Translations under genes and position numbers: made by a program
Notes under the pieces: model-generated
What the model was told of the DNA's origin: nothing
Seen by the model: the letters and a program-made list of their open reading frames with translations, nothing else
The model's database searches: none
Shown here: positions 1 to 11,307 of the stretch, piece by piece
Position numbering within the stretch: position 1 is the first letter of the stretch
Layout: every line of letters starts with the position of its first letter
Assembly (NCBI GenBank): GCA_963995505.1
Contig: OZ023187.1
Span: forward strand, 4,595,501-4,659,500
Source: Hypericum androsaemum
Lineage: Eukaryota > Streptophyta > Magnoliopsida > Malpighiales > Hypericaceae
DNA: 64,000 bases
Direction of reading: 5' to 3'

Positions 1-2043
1 TATTAGGGTTTGGCTGTTATCGACGGTTCAGATTCGGTTTACAAGTTGTGATCTCGACCGTCAATTACTGTTTTTCCATCGCATTGGCCGGAATCCGGAT
101 GCACTACAATGGTCTTTTCATCCGGCCCATTTTCCTTTGGTCCCCGGGCTTTGTTATATTTTTCTCTCAGACCTCTAGATTAAAAATTAAATCAAAATTT
201 TTGCAAAATATATTTAACATTTCAAATTGTTCAAACTCTGAGTCTCTTATTTAAATTTGTTATTTAAATTAGAACAAATGTATTTATCAGTTGATTGAAA
301 AATGCGCCTAAACCAGCGACCCAAATAAAAACACAAGTGAAGAATGCTCTACCTAACATATATACCTACAAATCGCTTTCTTAAGCAAAAAATAGTACAT
401 CTACTAGAAAATAACTTTTTTTAGGGGATACTAGAAAATAACTCCATATTCCATGTGAAGCATGGAATTTTGCAGTAGAATTGCTTGCATTTTTTGCGGC
501 AAGCTTATTTGAATGACAAAAGAACTTGTACTACGTTGATTATTTGCTTTGATTTTCAATGGTTTCACATCATTGAGATCTTAAATGGACTTGTTATAGA
601 TTATTCTAATTTAACAAAAGTATTTAGGATTGGTTATTGTTCGATAAATAATACAAAGATATTATTAATATATCTTTGGTCGAACATGCACACTCAATAA
701 ATAGTATTTCTGGTAGATAATAAGATTTTACGTATATAAAAAAATTTTACTTGTCACGAATAAAACCTTTGAATTACGCGAGTCGAAGTGTCCAATGGTT
801 ACCAACTTGAGAACATTAAGTCGTCCTTTAAAATGTGGTCGATAACTAGGGAGGAGGAGGATGGGCTGGTGGGCTTCGTCCTTTGAAATAGGCAAGTCTC
901 GTAGAAAGGCAGACAAAACTGAGTAGGTGATTCGCAATGTTAAGTGATTAAAAAGCCGAAAATGAGATCAATCCGTAAAGCTCAGAATCTTATACGTCAA
1001 TAATCGGATTAAAAAAAGAACAGAAAAAAGATTCTTAGACGTCGACAAGTCTTAATAATTGAAATTCTAGCCAGGTCATTCGTCTTGATCAGCGTCCTGC
1101 GGCGTCCATTTTCATCTTCAGCCCCTCCAGCTAGCGTAGTGCCCACAGACTGCTTTGTCCCATTCTTCTCCTGTCTCGTCGAGTAGGTTCTTGAACCGTC
1201 AAAGAGAATTAACAGCAAGGGACTCATCGCTCTTAAGATTGAGATCTTCAACTCGGATGCTCTCTGTTTGGGTCCGCCCTTAAGTTTGTGTTGGGAGGGA
1301 TCAAATCCTAAGACCGTCAAAATCTCGGGGTTTAGACTAACCCGCCTAAATTTTTGTTGACCAAAAAAAGTCGGTTGGAGCATTTTCCGATGGTTGCAGA
1401 TCTAGCTGCCAATCATTATTGACACTGTCCCCATCGGGAAGATAGGCTTGCAATGAAGATGGATGCACTCCAACGTCGCAAGCCGATTTACGTCAATCGC
1501 GTAACTATTCTGGTAATCAGGGAATCCCTTGTACTTTTGAGTCCATGATCCTCTATAAAGTTTCAATCTTTCCTATGAAACAAAAGAAAAGTCAACTCCT
1601 TGAACGTTCTAGCTCTAAAATGGAAAGAATCCAGATAGAACACAAGCTCAAAAGGCCAAAAATCACGACTTTTTAACCTATATAGCCCATTATTACCTAA
1701 CCCAAATTGCAAGATTCTCAAGCAAGGCAATAATATATTCATTAATTCTCAACCAAACAAGGTAAAAAGCCAGTACAAGACGTAAAAATTGAAGATTTTT
1801 AACAAGTTAACTATACCAACTAGCCGAAACCCGGGTAATATAAACAAGATAAGTACCTCTTGAACACTTCAAACACGGAGGAACAGAGCTGTCTTTGGTT
1901 CGTTTCTTTTTGTCTCTTTTCTTTTCTTGAGGTGGGTTCTTCTTATTTTATTTTTTTAATAATTAAATTGTGTTACACCCACCAAGAGATAATGACAGAG
2001 TAATTACATCCAATTATATGTTGAGTATAAATCCCGAACACCA
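1..2043. other. Intergenic AT-rich DNA, no supported gene
   Basis: No open frame here resembles a known protein family, and none has plausible splice structure. The longest open frame (minus, 1009-1383) ends in a phenylalanine run encoded by a T/A tract and looks accidental. The stretch ends at the TSD of the copia element that starts at 2049. Confidence 0.5.
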
Positions 2044-2048
2044 AAAAG

Positions 2049-2397
2049 TGTAAGAATTATCTATTAAGTCTTGATAATTCTATTAAGGTGGCTCTCATAT
2101 AGTTGGACTCTATTATTGATTGCTTTAATGAGTTAGAGTCCTATTATGAGTATGGTTATTAGTTTAATCTCAACCGTCCATTGGGAGCTTGATGGACGCG
2201 CCCGATTGAATCTAGGTATATAGCTTGGTCCTCTCTCTGCCTATAAATAGATGCTAATGCCATCCATCGGTGGGTATCATAAAACGATAGGAAAGACGAG
2301 AGAAACCTAGCTATAAAGAAGATGGTGTTCAACACTACATCGACCAATCCGGGTACGCTTCCGCATACCGTTTATTATCTATGTAATTTAATTTACA
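2049..2397 (+). repeat. 5' LTR of copia copy 1
   Basis: This 349-bp LTR starts TGTAAGAATT and ends TTTAATTTACA. It contains a TATA box (CTATAAATAG, 2241-2250) that would serve the element's own promoter. No difference from the 3' LTR was found. Confidence 0.96.
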
Positions 2398-2762
2398 TGT
2401 GGTATCAGAGCTTGTGTTCTCTGTTTGGATTGGCGTTATAAATTATTTCGTATGCATGATCAATTATAGAACAGATTTGATAAAGTTTGTGTGATTCATG
2501 TATGCGTATTATGGTTTAGGGTTTGAAATTGATGTTTATAAAAATCTTGGGACTGAACTGTAAGATTTCCGGGACGGAAGGACCAAACTGAAAAACACGC
2601 GGAAAGTTGATAGCCTAATTAAAATCTGCCGCTGTATGTTGTCCTACGAAAAGTGGGACCAAATTGAAAAACACGCAAAAAGTTAGGGGCTGATTTGAAC
2701 TTTACCGCTTTTACTTTAAGATTTTCCCTTCTTCGCCGCTTTGACCGATTTGAACTTTAAAT

Positions 2763-2764
<2 letters not shown>

Positions 2765-2809
<45 letters not shown>
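2765..2809. repeat. (AT)n microsatellite in the copia copy 1 leader
   Basis: An uninterrupted AT dinucleotide run of about 45 bp lies in the untranslated leader between the primer-binding site and the gag-pol start. It is likely length-variable between copies. Confidence 0.9.
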
Positions 2810-2811
<2 letters not shown>

Positions 2812-3534
2812 ATGATTATGTGAATATTGGGCCTCTAATTGGGTGAATTAGAAACTAAAAGAATTTGAGTTTAGGTTCTCAGAAATTAGACCCTAATTAT
2901 AGTTCTAAAGTTATTAATTACAATTTTAATGTGGATAATACTCTTGATGTTAGGAGTTATGAATTGTTATTCTAAATTGTAATTAATGATTATTCAAGAT
3001 GATTTATTGAATATTGCTATAGATCTTTCTTGATATTAATGTTATACATGTTATAGTATATGTTTGTTAGTCACCAAAGTGGCCAAACTTTATCGTTATA
3101 TACATGTATATTTTGTCATTTATTCATCAATTATTGCAATACCAATTATATGACCTTGATGAATAATTTGACGTTTGCTAATTATGAGAAAATCGATTCT
3201 ACCCAAAGGTAGGTCACTATTCTGTAATTAGTAAGCATAAAGGCGATGAACTAAATATTTGGATCATCTACATATGCATATCCAAAGATAACGTGTATTT
3301 GATTTTAAATATTTAGTTCTTCGATAAAAGTTATGTATGAATTTTTATTTTGGTCAGATACATGCGTTTATCCAAAGATAGCATATATATTTGATTTGAA
3401 TAATTAAATTCTACGATAAATGAATTATATGGTATTGATTTATGATAGTATATTATAGTTTCTACCCAAAGGAGAGCTATAGTGTACTTTTATTGTTTTA
3501 TTTGAATCCATTATAGAATATTAAAATTGTAGCT

Positions 3535-6500
3535 ATGACAGTTCATGCTTCTTGTGTTGATCTGTTTGATGGTTTAAACTTCTCTGAATGGAGTGAACAA
3601 GTCAAGTTCTATTTAGGAGCTTCGGATCTTGACTTGGCACTCTTGGAAGAAAAACCTCAGGCTATTACTGATGAAAGCTCTGAGGATGAGAAGACGTTCT
3701 ATTATGCATGGGAACGGTCAAACAGATTAAGCCTAGCATTTATGCGCATGAAAACTGCCAGCAACATTAAGAGCTCAATTCCACAGATAGAAAGTGCAAA
3801 GGAATATCTTTCTACTATGGAAGAGAGATTTCGTTCTGCAGATAAGTCTCTTGCTGGCACATTAATGGCAAATCTTACGACCATGAAGTTCAATGGGTCG
3901 CAAAGTATGCATGATCACGTGCTGGAGATGACCAATTTGGCAGCAAAATTAAAGACCCTGGGACATGGAACAGATGACTCATTCTTGGTGCAAATCATAT
4001 TGAACTCATTACCTCCTGAATATGGACCATTTCAGATTAGTTACAATACCATAAAGGATAAATGGACTGTTAATGAATTGGCCAGTAAGCTTGTTCAAGA
4101 GGAAAGGAGATTAAAGAACCAAGGAAGTCATTCTACTAGCCTAATGGGTAAAGGAGCTGAGAAAGCATACCAAGTGAAAGTCAAGAAATTTAAGAGGAAT
4201 GGTCCTGCCAAGGTAGCGCAACCTACCATGAATGAAAAGAGGGGTGATAAGTGTCACTTCTGTAAGAAGGAGGGACATTATCGAAAAGACTGCCCGAAAC
4301 GTAAAGTTTGGTTTGAAAAGAAAGGTAAAGATAACATCTTTGTATGTTTCGAATCAAACTTATCTGAGGTACCTTCCAATACTTGGTGGATTGACTCTGG
4401 TGCTACAACTCATGTTTCCAATGTTATGCAGGGATTCAGTTCGATCCAAACCATAAACCCAAATGAAAGATTCCTCCTCATGGGAAATCGAACGAAGGTT
4501 TCAATTGAAGGCATTGGAACTTACCGTTTAGTCTTAGACACTGGTCATTATTTAGACTTATTACAGACTCTCTATGTGCCTTCAGTATCTAGAAACTTGA
4601 TTTCTCTTTCTATGTTGGATATTTGTGGTTTTCATGTTAAATTTGGTTTTGGATGTTTCAGTTTATTTAAGAATACAAACCTCATTGGTTCTGGTGTTCT
4701 ATCTGATGGTTTATATAAGCTGAAACTCGATAGTGTCTTTTCTGAATCTCTGCTTAGTGTTTGTAACGTTGGTATTAAGCGTAACATTGAGAATAATAGT
4801 TCTGCTTATTTGTGGCATAAGCGTTTGGGTCATATATCCAAAGAAAGGTTAGAAAGATTAGTAAGGAATGAGATTCTCCCGAATCTAGATTTTACTGATC
4901 TTAGCATATGTGTGGATTGCATTAAGGGAAAGCAAACCAAACATAGCAAGAAAGGAGCCACGAGAAGTACTCAGCTTCTTGAGATAATACACACCGATAT
5001 TTGTGGACCATTTAATGTTCCATCCTTTAGTGGAGAAAAATATTTTATTACCTTTATTGATGATTTTTCACGGTATGGTCATGTCTATTTACTTCGTGAA
5101 AAATCTCAAGCACTTGATGCCTTTGAGGTGTATATGAATGAAGTTGAAAGGCAATTAGACATGAAAGTAAAAATCGTAAGGTCTGATAGAGGTGGTGAAT
5201 ATTATGGTAAACATGACGAAAGTGGTCAATGTCCTGGTCCATTTGCAAAGTTCCTTGAAAGGCATGGTATAACTGCTCAATACACCATGCCAGGTACACC
5301 ACAACAAAATGGTGTAGCGGAAAGGCGAAATCGGACTTTAATTGAAATGGTTAGGAGTATGATGAGTAATACAAAAGTGCCCATCTCGTTGTGGATATAT
5401 GCTCTCAAAACTGCTATGTACTTACTGAATAGGGTTCCTAGTAAGGCTGTTCCGAAAACTCCTTTTGAGTTTTGGACTGGAAGAAAACCTAGTATGAGAC
5501 ACCTGCATGTTTGGGGTTGTCCAGCGGAAGCGAGATTATATAATCCACATAAAAGTAAATTAGATTCTCGAACAGTAAGTGGTTACTTTATTAGTTACCC
5601 AGAGAAATCTAAAGGGTACAGATTTTACTGTCCGAACCATAGTCCGAGAATTGTTGAAACTGGTAATGCAAGGTTCATTGAGAATGGTGAAGTTAGTGGG
5701 AGTAATCAAAGGGTAGAAATTAAGGAAGTTGAAATAAATGCAAATTTGCCTGTATCGATTTCTTCTTCCACAATTGTACCGAATGCTACTCCAAATGTTG
5801 AAGAAATGCAAGTCAACATGGATGAAAATTTGGGCCATCAAGTACCAAATAACTCACCAAACTCAAATGAACAACAACCACAAGAAATAGTATTAAGACA
5901 TTCTACACGGAAAAGAAAGTCAGCTATTTCAGATGATTTTGTGGTAAATTTGCATGAGATAGACTTTGATATTGGAGTCAATAAGGATCCAGTTTCGTTT
6001 TCACAAGCTATTGAATCACATGAGTCTGAGAAATGGATGAATGCCATGAAGGAAGAGTTAAAATTCATGGAAAGGCTAAAGGTCTGGGATCTCGTCGAAT
6101 TGCCTGAAGGTTCTAAGAGGGTTGGGTGTAAATGGGTCTTCAAGACCAAACGTGACCCCATTGGCAATATCGAACGTTATAAAGCTAGACTTGTAGCAAG
6201 GGGTTTTTCTCAGAAAAGTGGTGTTGATTACAATGAGACTTTTTCACCAGTCTCTAAGAAAGACTCTTTAAGGATAATTATGGCATTGGTGGCTCACTAT
6301 GATATGGAGTTACACCAAATGGATGTGAAAACAGCCTTTCTTAATGGGAACCTTGAGGAGGAAGTCTATATGGATCAATCCGAAGGGTTTGAGGTTGAAG
6401 GAAAAGAACAGTTGGTGTGTAAACTTAAGAGATCGATATATGGGCTTAAGCAAGCTTCCCGACAGTGGTATCTCAAGTTTAACGATACCATCACATCTTT

Positions 6501-7566
6501 TGGTTTCAAAGAAAATGTTGTTGATCAGTGTATATACCAAAAGATCTGTGGGAGCAAGTATATATTTCTAGTCCTATATGTTGATGACATTTTGCTTGCT
6601 GCAAATGACTTAGGAATATTACGTGAGACTAAAGACTTTCTCTCGGAAAATTTTGAGATGAAAGATTTGGGTGAAGCATCCTATGTGATTGGAATAGAGA
6701 TATTCCGTAATAGGGCACAAGGTTTGCTTGGATTGTCACAGAAAGGGTATGTGGAAAGGGTTCTGGAGAAATTTGAACATCCTGTATGTAATGCCAGTCC
6801 CGTTCCTATACATAAAGGTGATAAATTTAGTCTTAAACAATGTCCTAAGAATGAAGTAGAACGAAAATTAATGGAGCCTATCCCTTATGCTCAAGTTGTT
6901 GGTAGCCTACAATACTTGCAGAATTGCACAAGACCGGATATCAGCTTTGCGGTCAGTATGCTAGGCAGGTATCAAAAGAATCCAGGTAATGAACATTGGA
7001 GAGCTGCAAAGAAAGTATTAAGGTATCTTTATGGGACCAAAGACCACATGCTCATGTATAAAAGATCTGACACTTTAGAGGTGATTGGATATTCGGATTC
7101 AGATTATGGCGGATACGAAGATAGTAAGAAGTTTACTAGTGGATATGTATTTTTTTTGGCGGATGGAGCAATTTCATGGAAAAGTGCCAAACAGACTACA
7201 ATAGCTATATCCACTATGGAAGCCGAATTTGTGGCATGTTTTGAGGCTTCGATCCAAGCAAAGTGGTTGAGGAACTTTATTTCGGGACTTGCGGTTGTCG
7301 ACACCATTAGCAAGCCGCTGAAAATTTATTGTGATAATTTCTCAGCAGTATTTTTCTCCAAGAATGACAAATACTCTAGAGGTGCGAAGCACATGGATTT
7401 GAAGTACCTTGTCGTTAAGGAGGAAGTTCAGGAACGGAGGGTGTCTATTGAGCACATCAGTACAGATCTCATGATTGCAGATCCGTTGACAAAGCCATTA
7501 CAACCAAAACAATTTAGAGAGCATGCACTAAGAATGGGTCTTGGTTGTATTTCTGATTGCTTTTAA
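3535..7566 (+). CDS. Copia gag-pol polyprotein, 1343 aa, intact
   Basis: This single open frame encodes every copia protein. In order it shows a UBN2-type gag region (about 1-200); a CCHC zinc knuckle at about 240-253 (C-X2-C-X4-H-X4-C); an aspartic protease with DSGA at 287-290; an integrase with an HHCC zinc site (H428, H433, C459, C462) and catalytic D488, D551 and E596 followed by the usual NGVAER context; a reverse transcriptase with YVDD at about 1015-1018; and a C-terminal RNase H. The ATG at 3535 was chosen because the gag-like sequence starts there and no earlier in-frame Met is present. The leader from LTR end to ATG is long (about 1.1 kb). No stop or frameshift was seen, in contrast to the other two copia copies in the window. 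The products would form virus-like particles and carry out reverse transcription and integration. Confidence 0.95.
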   Translation: MTVHASCVDLFDGLNFSEWSEQVKFYLGASDLDLALLEEKPQAITDESSEDEKTFYYAWERSNRLSLAFMRMKTASNIKSSIPQIESAKEYLSTMEERFRSADKSLAGTLMANLTTMKFNGSQSMHDHVLEMTNLAAKLKTLGHGTDDSFLVQIILNSLPPEYGPFQISYNTIKDKWTVNELASKLVQEERRLKNQGSHSTSLMGKGAEKAYQVKVKKFKRNGPAKVAQPTMNEKRGDKCHFCKKEGHYRKDCPKRKVWFEKKGKDNIFVCFESNLSEVPSNTWWIDSGATTHVSNVMQGFSSIQTINPNERFLLMGNRTKVSIEGIGTYRLVLDTGHYLDLLQTLYVPSVSRNLISLSMLDICGFHVKFGFGCFSLFKNTNLIGSGVLSDGLYKLKLDSVFSESLLSVCNVGIKRNIENNSSAYLWHKRLGHISKERLERLVRNEILPNLDFTDLSICVDCIKGKQTKHSKKGATRSTQLLEIIHTDICGPFNVPSFSGEKYFITFIDDFSRYGHVYLLREKSQALDAFEVYMNEVERQLDMKVKIVRSDRGGEYYGKHDESGQCPGPFAKFLERHGITAQYTMPGTPQQNGVAERRNRTLIEMVRSMMSNTKVPISLWIYALKTAMYLLNRVPSKAVPKTPFEFWTGRKPSMRHLHVWGCPAEARLYNPHKSKLDSRTVSGYFISYPEKSKGYRFYCPNHSPRIVETGNARFIENGEVSGSNQRVEIKEVEINANLPVSISSSTIVPNATPNVEEMQVNMDENLGHQVPNNSPNSNEQQPQEIVLRHSTRKRKSAISDDFVVNLHEIDFDIGVNKDPVSFSQAIESHESEKWMNAMKEELKFMERLKVWDLVELPEGSKRVGCKWVFKTKRDPIGNIERYKARLVARGFSQKSGVDYNETFSPVSKKDSLRIIMALVAHYDMELHQMDVKTAFLNGNLEEEVYMDQSEGFEVEGKEQLVCKLKRSIYGLKQASRQWYLKFNDTITSFGFKENVVDQCIYQKICGSKYIFLVLYVDDILLAANDLGILRETKDFLSENFEMKDLGEASYVIGIEIFRNRAQGLLGLSQKGYVERVLEKFEHPVCNASPVPIHKGDKFSLKQCPKNEVERKLMEPIPYAQVVGSLQYLQNCTRPDISFAVSMLGRYQKNPGNEHWRAAKKVLRYLYGTKDHMLMYKRSDTLEVIGYSDSDYGGYEDSKKFTSGYVFFLADGAISWKSAKQTTIAISTMEAEFVACFEASIQAKWLRNFISGLAVVDTISKPLKIYCDNFSAVFFSKNDKYSRGAKHMDLKYLVVKEEVQERRVSIEHISTDLMIADPLTKPLQPKQFREHALRMGLGCISDCF

Positions 7567-7913
7567 TAGATGACACTCTGAGCTCACTAATACGTTTCTG
7601 ATATACATTATAGTTTTCTTGTTTCGTTATTGATGTATACATTATAGATTTATGGAAAAACAAGAAAGTCTCTATGAGACATTATTGTGGACTATTATTG
7701 GTTCTATGTACCGCTTTATTGGTCTAGTATGTTGAGTTGCTAGTGTCGTGGTTATGGAAGGGAGTATGTCACATAATTGACATATAATCGCTATAGCTCG
7801 CATTTAGTAGCTTATCATATGATGACATTATGATTGTGGACTTTGAGTTGAGATTACTTATGTTGTGCACCTTATGTTATACTATTAACCTATATTCGAG
7901 CCAAGTGGGAGAA

Positions 7914-8262
7914 TGTAAGAATTATCTATTAAGTCTTGATAATTCTATTAAGGTGGCTCTCATATAGTTGGACTCTATTATTGATTGCTTTAATGAGTTA
8001 GAGTCCTATTATGAGTATGGTTATTAGTTTAATCTCAACCGTCCATTGGGAGCTTGATGGACGCGCCCGATTGAATCTAGGTATATAGCTTGGTCCTCTC
8101 TCTGCCTATAAATAGATGCTAATGCCATCCATCGGTGGGTATCATAAAACGATAGGAAAGACGAGAGAAACCTAGCTATAAAGAAGATGGTGTTCAACAC
8201 TACATCGACCAATCCGGGTACGCTTCCGCATACCGTTTATTATCTATGTAATTTAATTTACA
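7914..8262 (+). repeat. 3' LTR of copia copy 1
   Basis: This is a 349-bp direct repeat of 2049-2397, offset by 5865 bp, with no difference seen. The TSD AAAAG follows at 8263-8267. Confidence 0.96.
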
Positions 8263-8267
8263 AAAAG

Positions 8268-9900
8268 AACTAGATAGAGACTTATCTTTACAAAAATAAG
8301 ATCTATCTAGCGCTTCACAGAAAAGACACCACCAAAGTACTGAGCCATACCCTAATTGCTCCCAAGAAAGGGAAAGAAATGCCCAAGTTATGGAGGTTCT
8401 TCTTAGTTCTTCATGGGACAGACACAAGAGGGTTTTCCTTGTGTCTTTGGTTATAAAAGGGCGAAAAGACCAGGAACCAGAATGGTCTAACCTGTTTCAA
8501 GATGAAAGGAAACTTCCAGCAAACATGAAAGTACACAAAAATGATAAGTGAGACATTAAAATCCCAGGGAAAAAGACTAGGTACAAAGTCCAACTGCCTA
8601 TGGATGAACAACACTTTTTTTGGGTTCTATTTCAGTATTAACAATCAAAATTTATGTGTGATTTGGTCATTTTTATAACTAAAATTTTATTCATCGTAAT
8701 AGTATTCACGTATTATATTAGTGTAGAATTCTTTAAGCCGTAGGCCTCGTTAAAATCTGATGCATTAAAGTTTAATGAAAAAAATACACAGCATCTGCGT
8801 AAATAAAAGATTAATAAAAGATCTCGAATTAGGGTATTAAAACACATATTTTTTAACGACTAACCGGGCAGATTCTTCAAGGCTTAATAAACTTATTTTA
8901 AATAGTTGAAAGAATTTTGACATTTTTAAAATTTTTGTACTCAATGCCAAAATAGATTAGTGAACTTAATAAGTATATGAGTAAAAAAATAGATTGCGAC
9001 ACTTTTTAGATTTATGGCACATGTTGCAGAATTTAGCTTACTGAATTGTTTTTAACTCAAGTCTTGAGTCTTGGATTACTCCAAGTTCCACATGGTGGCG
9101 TTGGCCGTGTAATCTTGCGAGGGCACCATGTAATAGGTTTGACGATTCTTATGGGATTTTTTGGGGAATTTTTTTTTTTGTTCGGGTATTTGGATGTATC
9201 AGGGTATTCGGGTAGTTGGGTGGGGACAAATTTGGTGTCGAATTAAGTGCCCTTTTTTTGTTACGGTTTTTGTCCCAGTATGTTTTACCGTAACTGATTT
9301 TTATTAAGGCTGCGATTGCAACCTAATATCGATTGATATGAGGGAATCTGCATTATACACAAGTTTGAGTACTGAATGTATCAGTGTTATCAAACTATAA
9401 TAAATTGTTCAATCCAATTTGGTCGTGTTTCTCTAAACTAGTCCATGGGTAATACATTTAGGAAAGGCCTACGGAACAATCTGAGTACAAACATACAATT
9501 TAGCTTAGAGCCTAATAAAAGGGAAGTTTAACAATGAATAAAAATATATATAATTCAACCCAAATAAAATACAATAAAAGGAAAAAATATCATGCAAAAG
9601 GAACATTAGGTTAAGGCCAAATATGGTATCATAATAAATGTGTCCAGACAAAAAATTTCAGCCCATGAAAATTGGTGGGACAAGATTAGGGATGAGACTT
9701 GGTCAAAATTTTATTTTATACAAATCTTTTTTTTTACACCAAACAGAGACAAAAATTCTTCTCGGATTTCAATCCATCTAAACAAACGCAACTACCCTAT
9801 AAGCCTATTCACACCATATCTGATCAGACACAGAAGATTAACAAACAGCAACACATTTGTTTCTGTACCAACTTGAACAAGTATGGAGATTTCCCCAGCT
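8268..9900. other. Intergenic, no supported gene
   Basis: AT-rich DNA follows the copia insertion. Short open frames have no recognisable domain. The part near 9640-9900 may belong to the 3' flank of the minus-strand membrane-protein gene at 10393-10863. Confidence 0.4.
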
Positions 9901-10392
9901 CTTTATAACCCAAAGCATAAAAAGAAGATATGAACACACTCCAGAGTGATCTGGAGACAACAATTTATCACACTAATTCACATGAGAGGGAAGAAAATTA
10001 AACAGGGTAACAATGGCAAGACAGTTTGCTTGGATTCCATTTTTCTTCATTGTCAGAATCAAATAAAGCAGAGGGATTGATTCACCGGAGGCAATAAAGC
10101 ATGTGTTGCATATTACATTGGACAATCGGACCCTTCGAGAGATCCAAAGAAGATAGCCCCACCCAGGAGAATCTGATTCATTACTTGCCTTCACTTTTGT
10201 ACTCCCACTTAAACAAGAGCTCAACCAATCCAGCACATCGAGCTCAATTGCGGATTCCTTTGTGACCCGTTTCAACACATGACACAAGACATAAAACATC
10301 ATCAACCCATTTCAATATCTGATTCGTTTCTTTTGCGGATTCGATTGGCACCAGCAACCAGCTGAGTTCAATCAGCATAACCAGACGTGGTG

Positions 10393-10863
10393 TTAATCAT
10401 ACTTCTCCCTCCATGTATAAACAATGAAGAAAACCCAAGAAAGGGCAAGCACAATGTCGCCGACAACCTGCCTAGGCAAGTCATAGGCGAGAACCTCAAG
10501 CTTCCTCTCAAAGGCGACCCGCCAGAGCGCAACCGAAACGTGGAGCAGGACACAACCTCTGGCAAAGAAGGTCTGGAACTCCCTGTCCCTAACAAAGGCC
10601 ACCATGAACAAGAGGAACCCAATGGCAAACAACAGCAACCCAGAGAACGAATCCGAGGTCTGGATCAAGAGCTGGTCGTGTGGGGTTGACCCTTTAAGAC
10701 TGGTTGCAATCTCAATCCCATGGCCAAACACAGTCACCTCATTTGTGTAGAACATCATGAGGGCCCCACAAGTTAGGGCTATTAGAGAGTGGAGCATACA
10801 TATCAAGAAGAACCCAGGTGAACCACCACCACCAGAAGCCCCCACTCTCTGATGATCAGCCAT
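10393..10863 (-). CDS. Plant four-TM membrane protein, function unknown, 156 aa
   Basis: An intronless open frame. The start was placed at the Met of MADHQRVGAS (10863) rather than 12 codons upstream, because sequence after this Met looks like the conserved N-terminus and the upstream codons lie in a purine/pyrimidine-skewed leader. Four hydrophobic segments are visible at about residues 17-39, 73-92, 99-117 and 133-150, with short charged loops and a C-terminal WREKYD tail. There is no signal peptide, enzyme motif or metal site. It resembles plant proteins annotated only as uncharacterised transmembrane or DUF proteins, so no function can be assigned. The 3' UTR probably runs toward about 9.9 kb. 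The 5' flank contains a tandem duplication. Confidence 0.75.
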   Translation of the reverse strand: MADHQRVGASGGGGSPGFFLICMLHSLIALTCGALMMFYTNEVTVFGHGIEIATSLKGSTPHDQLLIQTSDSFSGLLLFAIGFLLFMVAFVRDREFQTFFARGCVLLHVSVALWRVAFERKLEVLAYDLPRQVVGDIVLALSWVFFIVYTWREKYD

Positions 10864-10870
10864 CTTAACC

Positions 10871-11307
10871 ATAAAAATCACAACTTTCTCACTTCCCACT
10901 CACTCACACCTCAAATCAAACAGCAATTGGCTCAAATATTGATGCAATATATGAAAATTGAAGACAAACCCAATTGACCAAAACCCATCTTATATGCTAC
11001 CAGATAAAATCCAATCCCATAAACCCTCATAGAACCCTAGATAGGCAACCCTAGAAGGGACCCAGTTGCAAGAAAGTCGTAGAGGCCCTCATAAAAATCA
11101 CAACTTTCTTACTTCCAACTCACTTACACCTCAAATCAAACAGCAATTGGTTCAAATAAGGATTCCAAAAATGGAAATTGGAGACAAACCCAATTGACCA
11201 AAACCCATCTTAGAGACTACCAGATAAAATCCAATCCCATAAACCCTCGTAGAACCCTAGAGGGAAGGACCCAGTTGAAAGAAAGTTGTAGAGACCCAAA
11301 CCTCGAG
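10871..11307. repeat. 220-bp tandem duplication in the 5' flank of the four-TM gene
   Basis: Copy A (10871-11090) and copy B (11091 to about 11307) start with the same ATAAAAATCACAACTTTC and run in parallel. They differ by scattered substitutions and a few short indels (for example GCTCAAATATTG against GTTCAAATAAGG). Copy A begins only 7 bp upstream of the gene's ATG, so the duplicated unit covers its presumed 5' UTR and core promoter. Confidence 0.9.

Larger units (their letters stand above)
2049..8262 (+). mobile_element. Complete Ty1/copia LTR retrotransposon (copy 1)
   Basis: The element is 6214 bp. Its two direct repeats (2049-2397 and 7914-8262, both 349 bp) appear identical base for base and have TG...CA ends. 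The 5-bp direct repeat AAAAG lies at 2044-2048 and 8263-8267, which is a perfect target-site duplication. Directly inside the 5' LTR is TGGTATCAGAGC (from 2400), the usual plant initiator-Met-tRNA primer-binding site. A purine-rich tract AAGTGGGAGAA precedes the 3' LTR. The domain order in the internal ORF (gag, protease, integrase, reverse transcriptase, RNase H) is that of copia. Identical LTRs, an intact TSD and an unbroken polyprotein point to very recent insertion and possible autonomy. Confidence 0.97.

Noticed and set aside
1009..1383. 124-codon minus-strand open frame
   Set aside because: No recognisable domain, low-complexity C-terminus from a T/A tract, no splice or promoter context.
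2159..2347. 62-codon minus-strand frame, present identically at 8024-8212
   Set aside because: It lies antisense in the copia LTRs; its repetition reflects LTR identity, not two genes.
9973..10305. 110-codon minus-strand frame downstream of the four-TM gene
   Set aside because: Most likely 3' UTR or flank of that gene; no domain seen.
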